From Arthrobacter sp. MAHUQ-56 (GTDB lineage: Bacteria; Actinomycetota; Actinomycetes; Actinomycetales; Micrococcaceae): a stretch of 64,000 nt of DNA. The DNA is taken from the NCBI RefSeq assembly GCF_019710585.1, contig NZ_JAIFZQ010000008.1, positions 124,001 to 188,000 on the forward strand, written 5' to 3'. Shown here one piece after another: positions 26,618 to 34,514 of the stretch. Each line of letters opens with the position of its first letter. Within the stretch, counting starts at the first letter, position 1. The translations under genes were made by a program, and so were the position numbers. The notes beneath the pieces are model-generated. The model worked only from the letters and a program-made list of their open reading frames with translations, made no database searches and was not told where the DNA came from.

Positions 26618-26683
26618 GCGCACCATGCAACCACCGCTGCGGGCTGGCCGCAACGGTTTTCAGGGCCTATCCCTGGCAGGCAG

Positions 26684-26884
26684 TCAGTCCACGAACTCCG
26701 ACTGCGTCTGGATGAAGTCCCAGTCCGCAGTGGTCAGCGCCGCGGCCGGATTGTCCGGATGCGGTCCGCCGGCCTCTGCAATGCCCTGCAGCACTGCCAG
26801 TGGCAATTCCTCCGCATAGAGGTTCTCCCGCAGCCACTCCTTGGTGGGGAGGTCCAGGTCCAGCCACCACATGAAAATTTCCAC
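26684..26884 (-). CDS. Small hypothetical protein
   Basis: About 66 residues: starts VEIFMWWLDLDLPTKEWL from the GTG at 26884, with GGAAGG upstream; a TTG at 26911 is an alternative. It is acidic, Trp-rich (MWW, EWL, ADWDF) and ends TQSEFVD. It is directed like the propeller gene, whose start is 67 nt downstream, so it may be the first cistron. Function unknown; I do not recognise a family. Confidence 0.6.
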   Translation of the reverse strand: MEIFMWWLDLDLPTKEWLRENLYAEELPLAVLQGIAEAGGPHPDNPAAALTTADWDFIQTQSEFVD

Positions 26885-27165
26885 GAGCCACCCGCCTTCC
26901 GTCACCTTCAACGTTAGGCGCGGGCATGGTGGTGGACAAGGTCCCGCCGGCAGGAACAGGTAGCCACCGCGGCGTTTAGGGTACCGGCAAGTGACCCGGC
27001 CCGCCTGGCGCCGGAAAAAGACGAGTATTCCCTACTCGCGACTGCTTCAGGCGGCGCCCCTAGCCTGAAACCTCAAGCAAGCTGACCGTGTTGCTGGGGC
27101 ACACGGCACAACCGCCGCCGCCCCGCCTGCAGGGTCCGTTTCACCACAAATCTGGGGAGAAAAAC

Positions 27166-27852
27166 ATGAAACGCACCATGGCAACACTAGGGGCGGTGGG
27201 CCTGGCGGCACTGGCCGTCGCGGCGCCCGCCATCGCGGATGCCAACAACACAACGTTCTGCCACGCGGCTGGCAAGGGCTACCTTACGGTTACCATTCAT
27301 CAACCCGGCTACGCCGGCCACGATGCCCATGCCGACGACATCATCCCGCCGGGCCCCGGCCTGCCAGATGGCCTGAACTGGAGCACCGGCAAGGACATCT
27401 TCGCCAATGGCTGCCAGGCTCCGGCTCCGGTGGACCCGCCGGTCGTCGTCGACCCGCCCGTAACCCCTCCGGCGACGCCGCCTGCCGAAGAGCAGCCCGC
27501 CGTCGTCGATCCCCCGGCGTCCCCGCCCGCGGAAACACCCGTGGTCGAGTCGGCTCCGGTTCAATCGCCTGCGGCGGTTGAACCCTCGGCAGCTCCTGCC
27601 CAGCAGGCAGCCGCCCAGGTTCCTGCCGCGCAGAAAGCTCCGGCCGTGCAGAAGGCTCCGGCCGCGCAGCAGGCAGCAGCGGCGCCGGGCGCAAAAGCCG
27701 TCGTGGGAACGAACGAGGGATACAACGCCCAGACCGCGGTGGGTGGCCAGGAGGCCCCGCCCGCGTGGCTCGCCGGCGTGGGAGCCCTGGCTGCCGCGGG
27801 CGCGGCGGTGGCCGTCCGCCGCAGGTCCCCCTCGCCCCACACCGCCGGCTAG
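27166..27852 (+). CDS. Secreted Pro/Ala-rich surface protein, candidate sortase substrate
   Basis: 228 residues. A signal peptide (1-25, cut after AIADA) precedes a small domain (26-83) with paired Cys (TTFCHAAGKGY and FANGCQ) and a GHDAHADDIIPPG motif. Residues 84-180 are a Pro/Ala/Gln-rich stalk. The C-terminus has GYNAQTAVGG (185-194), a hydrophobic stretch WLAGVGALAAAGAAVAV and RRR, the layout of a cell-wall sorting signal but without LPXTG. The next gene is a class F sortase. ATG at 27166 follows GGGGAGAAAA. Confidence 0.82.
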   Translation: MKRTMATLGAVGLAALAVAAPAIADANNTTFCHAAGKGYLTVTIHQPGYAGHDAHADDIIPPGPGLPDGLNWSTGKDIFANGCQAPAPVDPPVVVDPPVTPPATPPAEEQPAVVDPPASPPAETPVVESAPVQSPAAVEPSAAPAQQAAAQVPAAQKAPAVQKAPAAQQAAAAPGAKAVVGTNEGYNAQTAVGGQEAPPAWLAGVGALAAAGAAVAVRRRSPSPHTAG

Positions 27853-27958
27853 GGCACCGAAACTGCCACCACGCGTGGCCCGTCGACAAGGAAGGCGTCC
27901 TGCCAGTGCCCGGCAGGGCGCCTTCCTTCCACCTCCCGCCAGGGGCGTCAGGAGCACG

Positions 27959-28720
27959 ATGACCAAGGAACGCAGCAAACACGCGGCTGCCCAATCCCGG
28001 CGCTGGCGCCGCTGGAACGGCGGCGACCTCGCAATCCTTTTCTGCGGCGTGCTCGCCTTCCTGTTATTCACCTTCGGCGCTCCCTTGTTCCATCAGCCGC
28101 AGCCGGCACCGCAGGATACCCGGGCGGCAGCGAGCTCCCGCCCCACGGACGCTGCTCCGGCGGCCACCGTTCCACCAGTGGAGGCCGCAACGCCCACCGG
28201 CGCAGCGCCCACGGGCCTGGCGGCCGCGGGCAAGGCGGCAGCGGGCCAGGCGGCAGCGCCTGAAGTGGTGCTCCCGCCGGCCGCACCTCCCGTCCGCATC
28301 TACTACCCGTCCGCCGCGTTCGACGTCGTTGTCCACCCGCTGGACGTCGATGGCACCGCCCAATCCAGCCGGACCATCGAGCCGCCCGCCACGAAGGACG
28401 GCTACTGGCTGACCGCGTTCGGTGTCCCGGGCAGCGGGTCCGGCAACACCACCTATGTCATCGGCCACAGCTGGGAAGGCGCGGATGCGCCCTTCAACCA
28501 CCTCAGTTCGGCAGCGGCGGCCGGCGACCAATTCGACGTCGCTACGGCGGCCGGCACCATCAGCTACCGCGTTGAAAGCGTCAGCACCTACGACAAATCG
28601 AGCCTCAAGGACAGTCCCGTCTGGGACATGGTGCCCAACCGACTGGTCCTCATCAGCTGCTTCACGGAGGACCCGTGGGGCAGGAACGTAGTAGTAACCG
28701 CATACCCGTCTGCTTCCTAG
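27959..28720 (+). CDS. Class F sortase
   Basis: 253-residue membrane-anchored transpeptidase. One N-terminal membrane segment (23-42), an Ala/Pro-rich linker (45-112) and the sortase beta-barrel (113-253). The catalytic triad is visible: His170 in VIGHSW, Cys234 in LISCF and Arg242 in WGRNVVV. AGGAG precedes the ATG at 27959. It follows the secreted protein by 106 nt and probably anchors it. Actinobacterial class F enzymes are little studied. Confidence 0.88.
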   Translation: MTKERSKHAAAQSRRWRRWNGGDLAILFCGVLAFLLFTFGAPLFHQPQPAPQDTRAAASSRPTDAAPAATVPPVEAATPTGAAPTGLAAAGKAAAGQAAAPEVVLPPAAPPVRIYYPSAAFDVVVHPLDVDGTAQSSRTIEPPATKDGYWLTAFGVPGSGSGNTTYVIGHSWEGADAPFNHLSSAAAAGDQFDVATAAGTISYRVESVSTYDKSSLKDSPVWDMVPNRLVLISCFTEDPWGRNVVVTAYPSAS

Positions 28721-28766
28721 CCGCGAGCGCTGAAGCACCTGTTCACGCAGCCCCCCGGGGCGGAAA

Positions 28767-29291
28767 ATGGGCGTCATGACATCCGATCACTTCAAGGGCA
28801 AGCCGCTGCTGGTGGGCATCATGCCCCGGCAGCACCCGGAAGTCCTGCAGGCCGCGGCCGGGCTTGCTGCCGGATTGGGCGCGCCGATGGTGTGCGCCTA
28901 TGTGGACGAAGCCAGCTACCTGGTGGACTGGGACCCGGCCCGCTCCGCGCACCGGCTGTCGCTGCGGCGGGACGCCGGAGTCGAGGAACTTCGGACCCTG
29001 ACCACGGGGCTGGAGGCACAAATCCAGGATGCACTCGAGGCGGCCGCGCCCGGGGGGCCGGCTGTCGAGTGGACCCTGCGGACCCTCAGCGGCGATCCCG
29101 CCCGGTCACTGGGCCGGCTGGCGGCGGATGTGGAAGCGCCGATGATCATCGTGGGAACCTCCGAACGCGGTTTTTCCCACCGCCTGTCAGAGGCGCTGAA
29201 CGGGTCGGTGGGCGCCTGGCTGAGCCACCACCAAAGCAGGCCGGTGCTGGTGGTTCCCTACCGCAAGGCCGCCCCTGGGGAGCGGCGTTGA
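28767..29291 (+). CDS. Universal stress protein family (UspA-like)
   Basis: 174 residues in one Usp domain: LLVGIMPRQHPEVLQAA at the first strand and the nucleotide-binding region MIIVGTSERGF followed by GSVGAWLSHHQSRPVLVVP, matching the G-2x-G-9x-G(S/T) pattern of ATP-binding Usp proteins. It may bind ATP and act in stationary-phase survival. ATG 28767 or 28776 can be the start. Followed at distance by a strong terminator (29457-29501). Confidence 0.85.
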   Translation: MGVMTSDHFKGKPLLVGIMPRQHPEVLQAAAGLAAGLGAPMVCAYVDEASYLVDWDPARSAHRLSLRRDAGVEELRTLTTGLEAQIQDALEAAAPGGPAVEWTLRTLSGDPARSLGRLAADVEAPMIIVGTSERGFSHRLSEALNGSVGAWLSHHQSRPVLVVPYRKAAPGERR

Positions 29292-29397
29292 CCAGCATGG
29301 CCTCCGCGTCCGGCGGCTGGAAGGACTCTTTTCCGGGCCTCTGAAAGTAAAGCGAAAGTAGTTATTCGCGGTGCTGGCGGACCGCCCTGCCAGCCCG

Positions 29398-29501
29398 TAA
29401 GCTAAATCCAGCAGGCCCGGACCACCAGCGGTGGAAGCCGGAAATGCCCAAGAGCTGCTCCGGAGTGCGTATCCCCCAATAACGCACTCCGGAGCTTTTT
29501 T
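29398..29501 (+). ncRNA. Candidate small RNA with terminal hairpin
   Basis: A -10-like TAAGCT (29398-29403), preceded by an inverted repeat GCTGGC/GCCAGC (29373-29378, 29389-29394), would start an RNA of about 90 nt near 29410. It contains a CCACC-agc-GGTGG hairpin (29422-29434) and ends in the terminator at 29457-29501. The alternative is that only the read-through terminator of the upstream genes is real. No -35 box is evident. Confidence 0.3.
29457..29501 (+). terminator. Strong Rho-independent terminator
   Basis: A 14-bp perfect stem (29457-29470 with 29482-29495), 11-nt C-rich loop and six T at 29496-29501. It separates the sortase/usp region from the copper operon. Confidence 0.9.
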
Positions 29502-29517
29502 GTGCTCAGCCCATGAA

Positions 29518-29561
29518 TACCCCCAGGGGGTACTTGCGCTTATACCCTAGAGGGGTATACG
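29518..29561 (+). promoter_or_regulatory. Copper-responsive promoter with two CsoR operators
   Basis: Two palindromes: TACCCCC-A-GGGGGTA (29518-29532) and TATACCC-N5-GGGTATA (29541-29559), both of the CsoR G/C-tract type. A -35-like TTGCGC (29534-29539) lies between them, and a -10-like TATACG (29556-29561) overlaps the second. The expected start of transcription is at or near the csoR ATG at 29570, where no Shine-Dalgarno sequence is present, so the message is probably leaderless. Confidence 0.75.
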
Positions 29562-29569
29562 TTGACTGC

Positions 29570-29929
29570 ATGAGCGCTACCGAAGAAGCAGCCCTGCAGG
29601 CCCCAGCCCCGCCGGTGCAGGAACCTCAAGCGGCGGAGCACGGATACACGGGCAACAAGGACGCGTACCTCCGCCGGCTGAAACGCATCGAGGGGCAGGT
29701 GCGCGGCATTGCCCGCATGGTCGATGAGGACAAGTACTGCATCGACATCCTCACCCAGGTCTCCGCCGTCACCAAGGCGCTGCACGCGGTCAGCCTCGGC
29801 CTCGTCGAGGAGCACATCGGCCATTGCGTGGTCGGTGCGGCCTCGGAGCCGGACCCGGAGGCACGTGCCGAAGCCATCGACGCCAAAGTCAAGGAAGCTG
29901 CCGACGCCATCGGCCGGCTGCTCCGCTGA
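29570..29929 (+). CDS. csoR: CsoR-family copper-sensing repressor
   Basis: 119-residue all-helical repressor that leaves its operator on binding Cu(I). The ligand triad is Cys57, His82 and Cys86 (YCIDIL and EHIGHCV), with the 25- and 4-residue spacing of characterised CsoR. The first helix has KDAYLRRLKRIEGQVRGI, the DNA-contacting surface. ATG 29570 is chosen over an upstream frame that runs through the operators. First gene of the csoR-copZ-copA operon, so it regulates itself. Confidence 0.93.
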   Translation: MSATEEAALQAPAPPVQEPQAAEHGYTGNKDAYLRRLKRIEGQVRGIARMVDEDKYCIDILTQVSAVTKALHAVSLGLVEEHIGHCVVGAASEPDPEARAEAIDAKVKEAADAIGRLLR

Positions 29930-29979
29930 AACCCACCACCGCAGCAGGCAACCGCCGGCTCTGAATGAAGGAGAAATCC

Positions 29980-30219
29980 GTGAGCACCACCTCCCCCACC
30001 ACCACAACCGTCAGCGTTTCCGGCATGACCTGCGGCCACTGCGTCTCGGCAGTCACCGAGGAACTGGAAGCGCTGGAAGGAGTTGAAGCGGTGGACGTCG
30101 AGCTGAACGCCGGAGCCATCTCCACTGTCACCATCACGTCCAGCAAGGAACTCGCACCTTCGGAGATCGGCGAGGCCGTCGCGGAGGCGGGCTACCTCGT
30201 GGTCGCCAGCGAGGCCTAG
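29980..30219 (+). CDS. copZ: Copper chaperone CopZ (heavy-metal-associated domain)
   Basis: 79-residue ferredoxin-like HMA protein carrying Cu(I) to CopA. Metal site Cys18-Gly-His-Cys21 in GMTCGHC. The GTG at 29980 (MSTTSPTTTTVSVSG when initiated with Met) has AAGGAG 6 nt upstream, better than the ATG 5 codons earlier. It lies 50 nt after csoR and 43 nt before copA. The Gly-His between the cysteines is usual for CopZ-like chaperones. Confidence 0.93.
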   Translation: MSTTSPTTTTVSVSGMTCGHCVSAVTEELEALEGVEAVDVELNAGAISTVTITSSKELAPSEIGEAVAEAGYLVVASEA

Positions 30220-30262
30220 CCGCCGGCTCGACCCGGAGGAACCAATCGACACGGAAGCTGAC

Positions 30263-32539
30263 ATGGCCCACCAGGAATTACTGCATCCGCCCGGCACCAG
30301 GGTGGTGGAACTCGATATCGAGGGCATGACGTGCGCCTCCTGCGTGAACCGCGTGGAGAAGAAACTCGGCAAGCTTGACGGCGTTGCCGCCACCGTCAAC
30401 CTGCCGCTGGAGTCCGCCTACGTCACCGCCCCGGCAGGCATCACCGACGAGCAACTGGTGGACACGGTCAACGCGGCGGGCTACAAGGCGAGCGTCCGCA
30501 CGCCGCACCCACCCGTCGAAGAGAGGGCACCTGCAGCGGCAGCGGTCCCCGCCACGAAACTGCGCCCACGCCTGATCGTCGCCGCAGTGCTGACGGTCCC
30601 GGTGTTCCTGGTGTCCATGCTCCCCGCTTTCCAGTTTCCCAACTGGGGATGGGCGGCGGCTGTCCTTGCGCTTCCGGTGGTGACCTGGGCTGCCTGGCCA
30701 TTCCACCGGGCGGCGGCCATCAACGCACGGCACCTGGCATCCACGATGGACACCCTGGTGTCCATCGGCGTGACGGCCGCCTACCTGTTCTCCGCCTGGC
30801 AACTGGCAGCCGATCCCGGGATGACCGGGCACCCCGGCATGGAAGGCATGGAAACCGGCGGCCTCTACTTCGAAGTGGCAGCAGTCGTCACCACCTTCCT
30901 GCTCCTGGGCAGGTACCTCGAAGCCAACGCCAAGCAGAAAGCCGGCGATGCCCTCCAGGCCCTGCTGCACCTGGGAGCGAAGGATGCCACCGTACTGCGT
31001 TCCGGCGGTGAGGTAACCATTCCGGTGGACCGGCTGCAGGTGGACGACGTGCTGGTAGTGCGTCCGGGCGGGAAGATCGCCACCGACGGCGTCGTCATCG
31101 ACGGCAACTCCGCCGTGGACGCCTCCCTGGTCACCGGCGAATCCGTACCGGTCGAGGTGGGGCCGGGCAGCAGGGTCACTGGCGCCACCATCAACACCTC
31201 CGGCCGCCTGCTGGTCAGGGCCACCCGGGTGGGCGCCGAAACCACCCTGGCCCAGATGGCACGCCTGGTATCCGAGGCCCAAACCGGCAAGGCACCCATC
31301 GCCCGGCTCGCAGACCGGATCAGCTCAGTCTTCGTTCCGGTGGTCCTGGCCATCGCTGCGGTGACGTTCGTCCTCTGGTTCCTGTTCCCCGGCGCAGGCG
31401 CCGGCAGCGGACACCTGCAGCAGGCCTTCACCGCCGCCGTCGCCGTCCTGGTCATCGCCTGCCCCTGCGCCCTCGGCCTGGCCACCCCGGTGGGCCTCCT
31501 GACCGGCACCGGGCGCGGGGCCCAGTTGGGCATCCTGATCAAGGGCCCCCAGGTCCTGGAGGACACGCGGACCGTGGACACCATCCTGCTCGATAAGACC
31601 GGGACCGTGACCACCGGGGTCCTCGCCGTGGACGGGACCCTGGCATTCAACGGCTTCCAGGAGCGGGAATTCCTCCGGCTTGCCGGTAGCGTTGAGGCCG
31701 CCTCGGAGCATCCGGTGGCGCGGGCCATCGCCGCGGCCGCCGCCGGGGAATCAGCGGACGACGACGGCCCCTTGCCTTCCGTGCAGGGTTTCAGTTCCGC
31801 GCCGGGCGGCGGCGTGTCGGGAACCGTGGAGGGCAGGACCGTCCTCGCAGGCCGCCTCGGCTGGCTGGAGCAGAACGGAATCACCCTGGAGCCGGGCCAC
31901 CGGGCCGCCCTCGCCGCGGCGGAAAAATCCGGCGCCACGGCCATCTGCGTTGCCGTGGCGGGGAAGCCTGCCGGAATTATCAGCCTGCGCGACACCGTGA
32001 AGGACGGTTCCGCTGCCGCCGTTGCCCGCCTGAAGTCGCTGGGGCTGCGGCCCATCCTGTTGACCGGGGACAATGCTGCCGTCGCCGTGCAGGTGGCTGC
32101 CGCCGTCGGAATCGCTCCGGAGGATGTCTATGCCGGCGTCCTGCCCGAGGGGAAGGTTGAGGCGGTGCGGAGGCTGCAGGCCGCCGGCGCCACCGTGGCC
32201 ATGGCCGGGGACGGCGTCAACGATGCGGCTGCCCTGGCGCAGGCTGACCTTGGCATCGCCATGGGGTCCGGAACCGACGTCGCCATCGAAGCGGCGGACC
32301 TCACCGTGATGGGCAACGACCTGGCGCAGGTGGCACAGGCCATCGAGCTGTCCCGGCGGACCTTGCGCACCATCAAGACCAACCTGTTCTGGGCGTTCTT
32401 CTACAACGCGGTGGGCATCCCGGTGGCCGCCCTGGGCCTGCTCAACCCCATGATCGCAGGCGGAGCGATGGCTGCCAGTTCCGTGCTCGTGGTAGCCAAC
32501 TCCCTGCGGCTGCGCAGCTTCGGGAAGCCGCGGGGCTGA
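30263..32539 (+). CDS. copA: Cu(I)-exporting P-type ATPase
   Basis: 758-residue P1B-type ATPase. One N-terminal HMA domain (Cys24 and Cys27 in GMTCASC), eight predicted membrane helices, the transport motif Cys400-Pro-Cys402 (IACPCALG), phosphorylation Asp444 in DKTGT, HP motif in SEHPVARA and GDGVNDAAAL near the hinge. A Met-rich GMTGHPGMEGME loop lies between early helices. CPC and the CsoR context point to Cu(I) efflux. No other metal site is visible. Confidence 0.94.
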   Translation: MAHQELLHPPGTRVVELDIEGMTCASCVNRVEKKLGKLDGVAATVNLPLESAYVTAPAGITDEQLVDTVNAAGYKASVRTPHPPVEERAPAAAAVPATKLRPRLIVAAVLTVPVFLVSMLPAFQFPNWGWAAAVLALPVVTWAAWPFHRAAAINARHLASTMDTLVSIGVTAAYLFSAWQLAADPGMTGHPGMEGMETGGLYFEVAAVVTTFLLLGRYLEANAKQKAGDALQALLHLGAKDATVLRSGGEVTIPVDRLQVDDVLVVRPGGKIATDGVVIDGNSAVDASLVTGESVPVEVGPGSRVTGATINTSGRLLVRATRVGAETTLAQMARLVSEAQTGKAPIARLADRISSVFVPVVLAIAAVTFVLWFLFPGAGAGSGHLQQAFTAAVAVLVIACPCALGLATPVGLLTGTGRGAQLGILIKGPQVLEDTRTVDTILLDKTGTVTTGVLAVDGTLAFNGFQEREFLRLAGSVEAASEHPVARAIAAAAAGESADDDGPLPSVQGFSSAPGGGVSGTVEGRTVLAGRLGWLEQNGITLEPGHRAALAAAEKSGATAICVAVAGKPAGIISLRDTVKDGSAAAVARLKSLGLRPILLTGDNAAVAVQVAAAVGIAPEDVYAGVLPEGKVEAVRRLQAAGATVAMAGDGVNDAAALAQADLGIAMGSGTDVAIEAADLTVMGNDLAQVAQAIELSRRTLRTIKTNLFWAFFYNAVGIPVAALGLLNPMIAGGAMAASSVLVVANSLRLRSFGKPRG

Positions 32540-32542
32540 TCC

Positions 32543-32815
32543 TCAGGCCGCGCCGTACCGCACGGCGGCGCGCGCCCGGGCCTTGGCAGCCTCGGCCTCC
32601 CGGTCCTTCGGTGGCGCCTGCGTCACGAGGGAGTCCAGCAGGTGCTGGGTGATGTGTGCGATCTCGTGTACCGCCTCGTCGAAAGCCTCCTGGTTGGCCT
32701 TGGACGGCTTGGTACTGCCGCTGATCTTCCGGACGTACTGCAGCGCCGCGGCATGCACTTCCTCGGAGGTGGCGTGGGGTTCAAAGTTGTGGAGGGTTCG
32801 GATATTCCGGCACAT
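32543..32815 (-). CDS. DUF2277-family protein
   Basis: 90 residues: MCRNIRTLHNFEPHATSEEV, then helical segments including AALQYVRKISGSTKPSK. This is the pattern of DUF2277 proteins, small cytoplasmic proteins of unknown role that keep the MCRNI start. It is convergent with copA (3 nt between the stops), so it is not part of the copper operon. Confidence 0.85.
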   Translation of the reverse strand: MCRNIRTLHNFEPHATSEEVHAAALQYVRKISGSTKPSKANQEAFDEAVHEIAHITQHLLDSLVTQAPPKDREAEAAKARARAAVRYGAA

Positions 32816-32897
32816 ACCGCCATGCTAGGCTCTTCCGACGCCTGGAATCGACCCCTCCTCCCGTCCCGTCACCGGGACCGTTCATGGGGAGTCCGGC

Positions 32898-32944
32898 ATG
32901 GGCAGGGGTGCCCATCGACACTCTTTCGGACGCCGGGGTAGGTT
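32898..32944 (+). promoter_or_regulatory. Promoter and inverted repeat before the WXG100 gene
   Basis: TCGACA (32915-32920), an 18-nt spacer and TAGGTT (32939-32944) form a plausible promoter 85 nt before the ATG. A 7-bp inverted repeat ATGGGCA/TGCCCAT (32898-32904, 32909-32915) touches the -35 box and may be an operator. Confidence 0.45.
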
Positions 32945-33029
32945 TTAGGCAATGGATCTTCCGGATAGGCCGGGAGGCCGCTGGGGACGCCGACCTGGTT
33001 CGGATCCACTACCTAACAAGGAGAAACTG

Positions 33030-33296
33030 ATGGCTATTTGGGGTGCAGACGTTGAGCAGCTTCGCCAGCTCGGCAGCAAGCTTCAGGCAGGTGCGTCCGA
33101 GATCGAGACGCAGAAGTCCACTCTCACCAAGGTTCTGAGCGGCACCGACTGGAAGGGCCCGGACGCGGACAAGTTCCGCCAGGAATGGTCCGGTACCCAC
33201 ACCACCATGCTGACCAAGGTTGCCGAAGCCCTGAAGGACGCCGGCGCACAGGCCAAGCGCAACGCCGAGCAGCAGAGCCAGGCCTCCCAGGGCTAG
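33030..33296 (+). CDS. WXG100-family protein (ESAT-6-like)
   Basis: 88 residues forming a helical hairpin: MAIWGADVEQLRQLG in helix 1, the turn Trp41-Lys-Gly43 (TDWKGPDADKF) and a polar helix 2. AAGGAG lies 7 nt before the ATG at 33030. WXG100 proteins are exported by type VII secretion. No EssC/EccC or partner is in this window, and it is flanked by its own promoter and terminator, so it is an orphan here. Export is assumed from the family. Confidence 0.92.
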   Translation: MAIWGADVEQLRQLGSKLQAGASEIETQKSTLTKVLSGTDWKGPDADKFRQEWSGTHTTMLTKVAEALKDAGAQAKRNAEQQSQASQG

Positions 33297-33321
33297 CGCC
33301 TTCGCGGCAGGACTGCCGCCG

Positions 33322-33364
33322 CCAGGGGTCCGGGCACCGCAAGGTGCCCGGATCCTTGGTTTTT
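33322..33364 (+). terminator. Rho-independent terminator
   Basis: A long stem with the perfect core TCCGGGCACC-gcaa-GGTGCCCGGA (33329-33352), extended outward to 33322/33359, then five T (33360-33364), right after the WXG100 gene. Confidence 0.85.
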
Positions 33365-33399
33365 AAGGGGATGACCCGCCTGGAACGCGGCGGCCGGGC

Positions 33400-34443
33400 C
33401 TAAGGGACGGGTTCGACGTCGTTCGCGTGTTCCAGCGGGGACGCCGCCTGGAGAGCCGCCGCAGCTCCGCCCGCTGCCGCAGCTGCGCTCCGCAGCTCGT
33501 CGAGCCGGACCAGGATGACCCCGCCCACGATAAGCACGCCGCCGAGCAGCTGGATGGGGCCCGGCAGCTCGCCAAGCAGCAGCCACGCCCACAGGACGGC
33601 GAAAAGGACTTCCGTCAGGGATACGAAGGATGCCACTTTGGAACCGAGGGCCCGGGCGGCCATGATGCCCGAGACGTAGGCCAGGACGGTGGCCAGGACC
33701 ACCAGTCCCGCGAGGGAGACCCACCATGGCGTGGTCCATGGCCCCAGCCTGGTGTCCGCCGTGCTGAACGCCATGGGGAGCAGACCTGTGGCGCCGGCAA
33801 GCCACATGACCACGGCGCCGACCATCAGCCCGCCGGAGGCCAGCACGATAGGTGGCAGGGTGTCGTTCTCCTTGGCGGTGATGAAGAAGTAGATGGCAAG
33901 GCATACGGCCGCCGCGGCGCCCCAGAGGACGCCCACCAGGTCCACCTTGACCGCGCCCGTCAGGTCCAGCACCAGCACCAGGCCAGCCAGGGACAGCAGC
34001 GTTCCGCCGAAGGTCAGCACCCGGGGCCGCTTACGGCTGGCCGCCCAAAGCCACAGGACGATGATCACCGGCGCCAGGTACTCCAGGAGCAGCGCGACGC
34101 CCACGGACAGCCGGGCCACCGCGTTGAAGTAGAACAGCTGGCACGCCGCCACCCCGGTGACCCCGAACAGCAGGATGGTGATCCAGTTGTTCCGCAATTG
34201 GTGCCAGCGGCCGCGGAGGGCGTACCCGGCCGGAATGGCAAGGATCAGGGCTGCCCCCGTGAGCCGGGCGGTGACTGCCGCCCCCGGCGACCAGCCGGTT
34301 TCCAGGAGGGCCTTGGCGAAGGAGCCCGAAAGGCCGAAGACTGCGGACGAGAAGAGCGCGATGCCAAGGCCGGACGCGAGGACGCTGCGCTGCGCGCTGG
34401 AGACGCTGGCGTGATGGGTGTGGCTGTTGTTGGCGGCAGGCAC
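33400..34443 (-). CDS. EamA/DMT-family transporter
   Basis: 347-residue drug/metabolite transporter with ten hydrophobic helices in two repeated EamA halves (SSAVFGLSGSFAKALLE at the start of the first; WGAAAAVCLAIYFFITAKEN at the second). The C-terminal 30 residues are Ala-rich and probably cytoplasmic. Divergent from a CGNR regulator across a 71-nt gap, a common arrangement in which the CGNR protein controls the transporter. Substrate unknown. Confidence 0.87.
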   Translation of the reverse strand: MPAANNSHTHHASVSSAQRSVLASGLGIALFSSAVFGLSGSFAKALLETGWSPGAAVTARLTGAALILAIPAGYALRGRWHQLRNNWITILLFGVTGVAACQLFYFNAVARLSVGVALLLEYLAPVIIVLWLWAASRKRPRVLTFGGTLLSLAGLVLVLDLTGAVKVDLVGVLWGAAAAVCLAIYFFITAKENDTLPPIVLASGGLMVGAVVMWLAGATGLLPMAFSTADTRLGPWTTPWWVSLAGLVVLATVLAYVSGIMAARALGSKVASFVSLTEVLFAVLWAWLLLGELPGPIQLLGGVLIVGGVILVRLDELRSAAAAAGGAAAALQAASPLEHANDVEPVP

Positions 34444-34452
34444 CGTCGCCTC

Positions 34453-34488
34453 CTGTCAGGAGTAAAGTGGGGTAATGGTCATGACAGT
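34453..34488. promoter_or_regulatory. Divergent promoter with inverted repeat
   Basis: CTGTCA (34453-34458) and TGACAG (34483-34488) form an inverted repeat, with palindrome GTCATGAC at 34478-34485, in the short gap between the EamA and CGNR genes. Probably the operator for the CGNR regulator. Confidence 0.4.
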
Positions 34489-34514
34489 ACGCCCCCGCCC
34501 AGTAAGGAGTCAAC

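Noticed and set aside
29410-29501. tRNA or riboswitch
   Set aside because: No cloverleaf or known aptamer features; only a hairpin and terminator can be seen.
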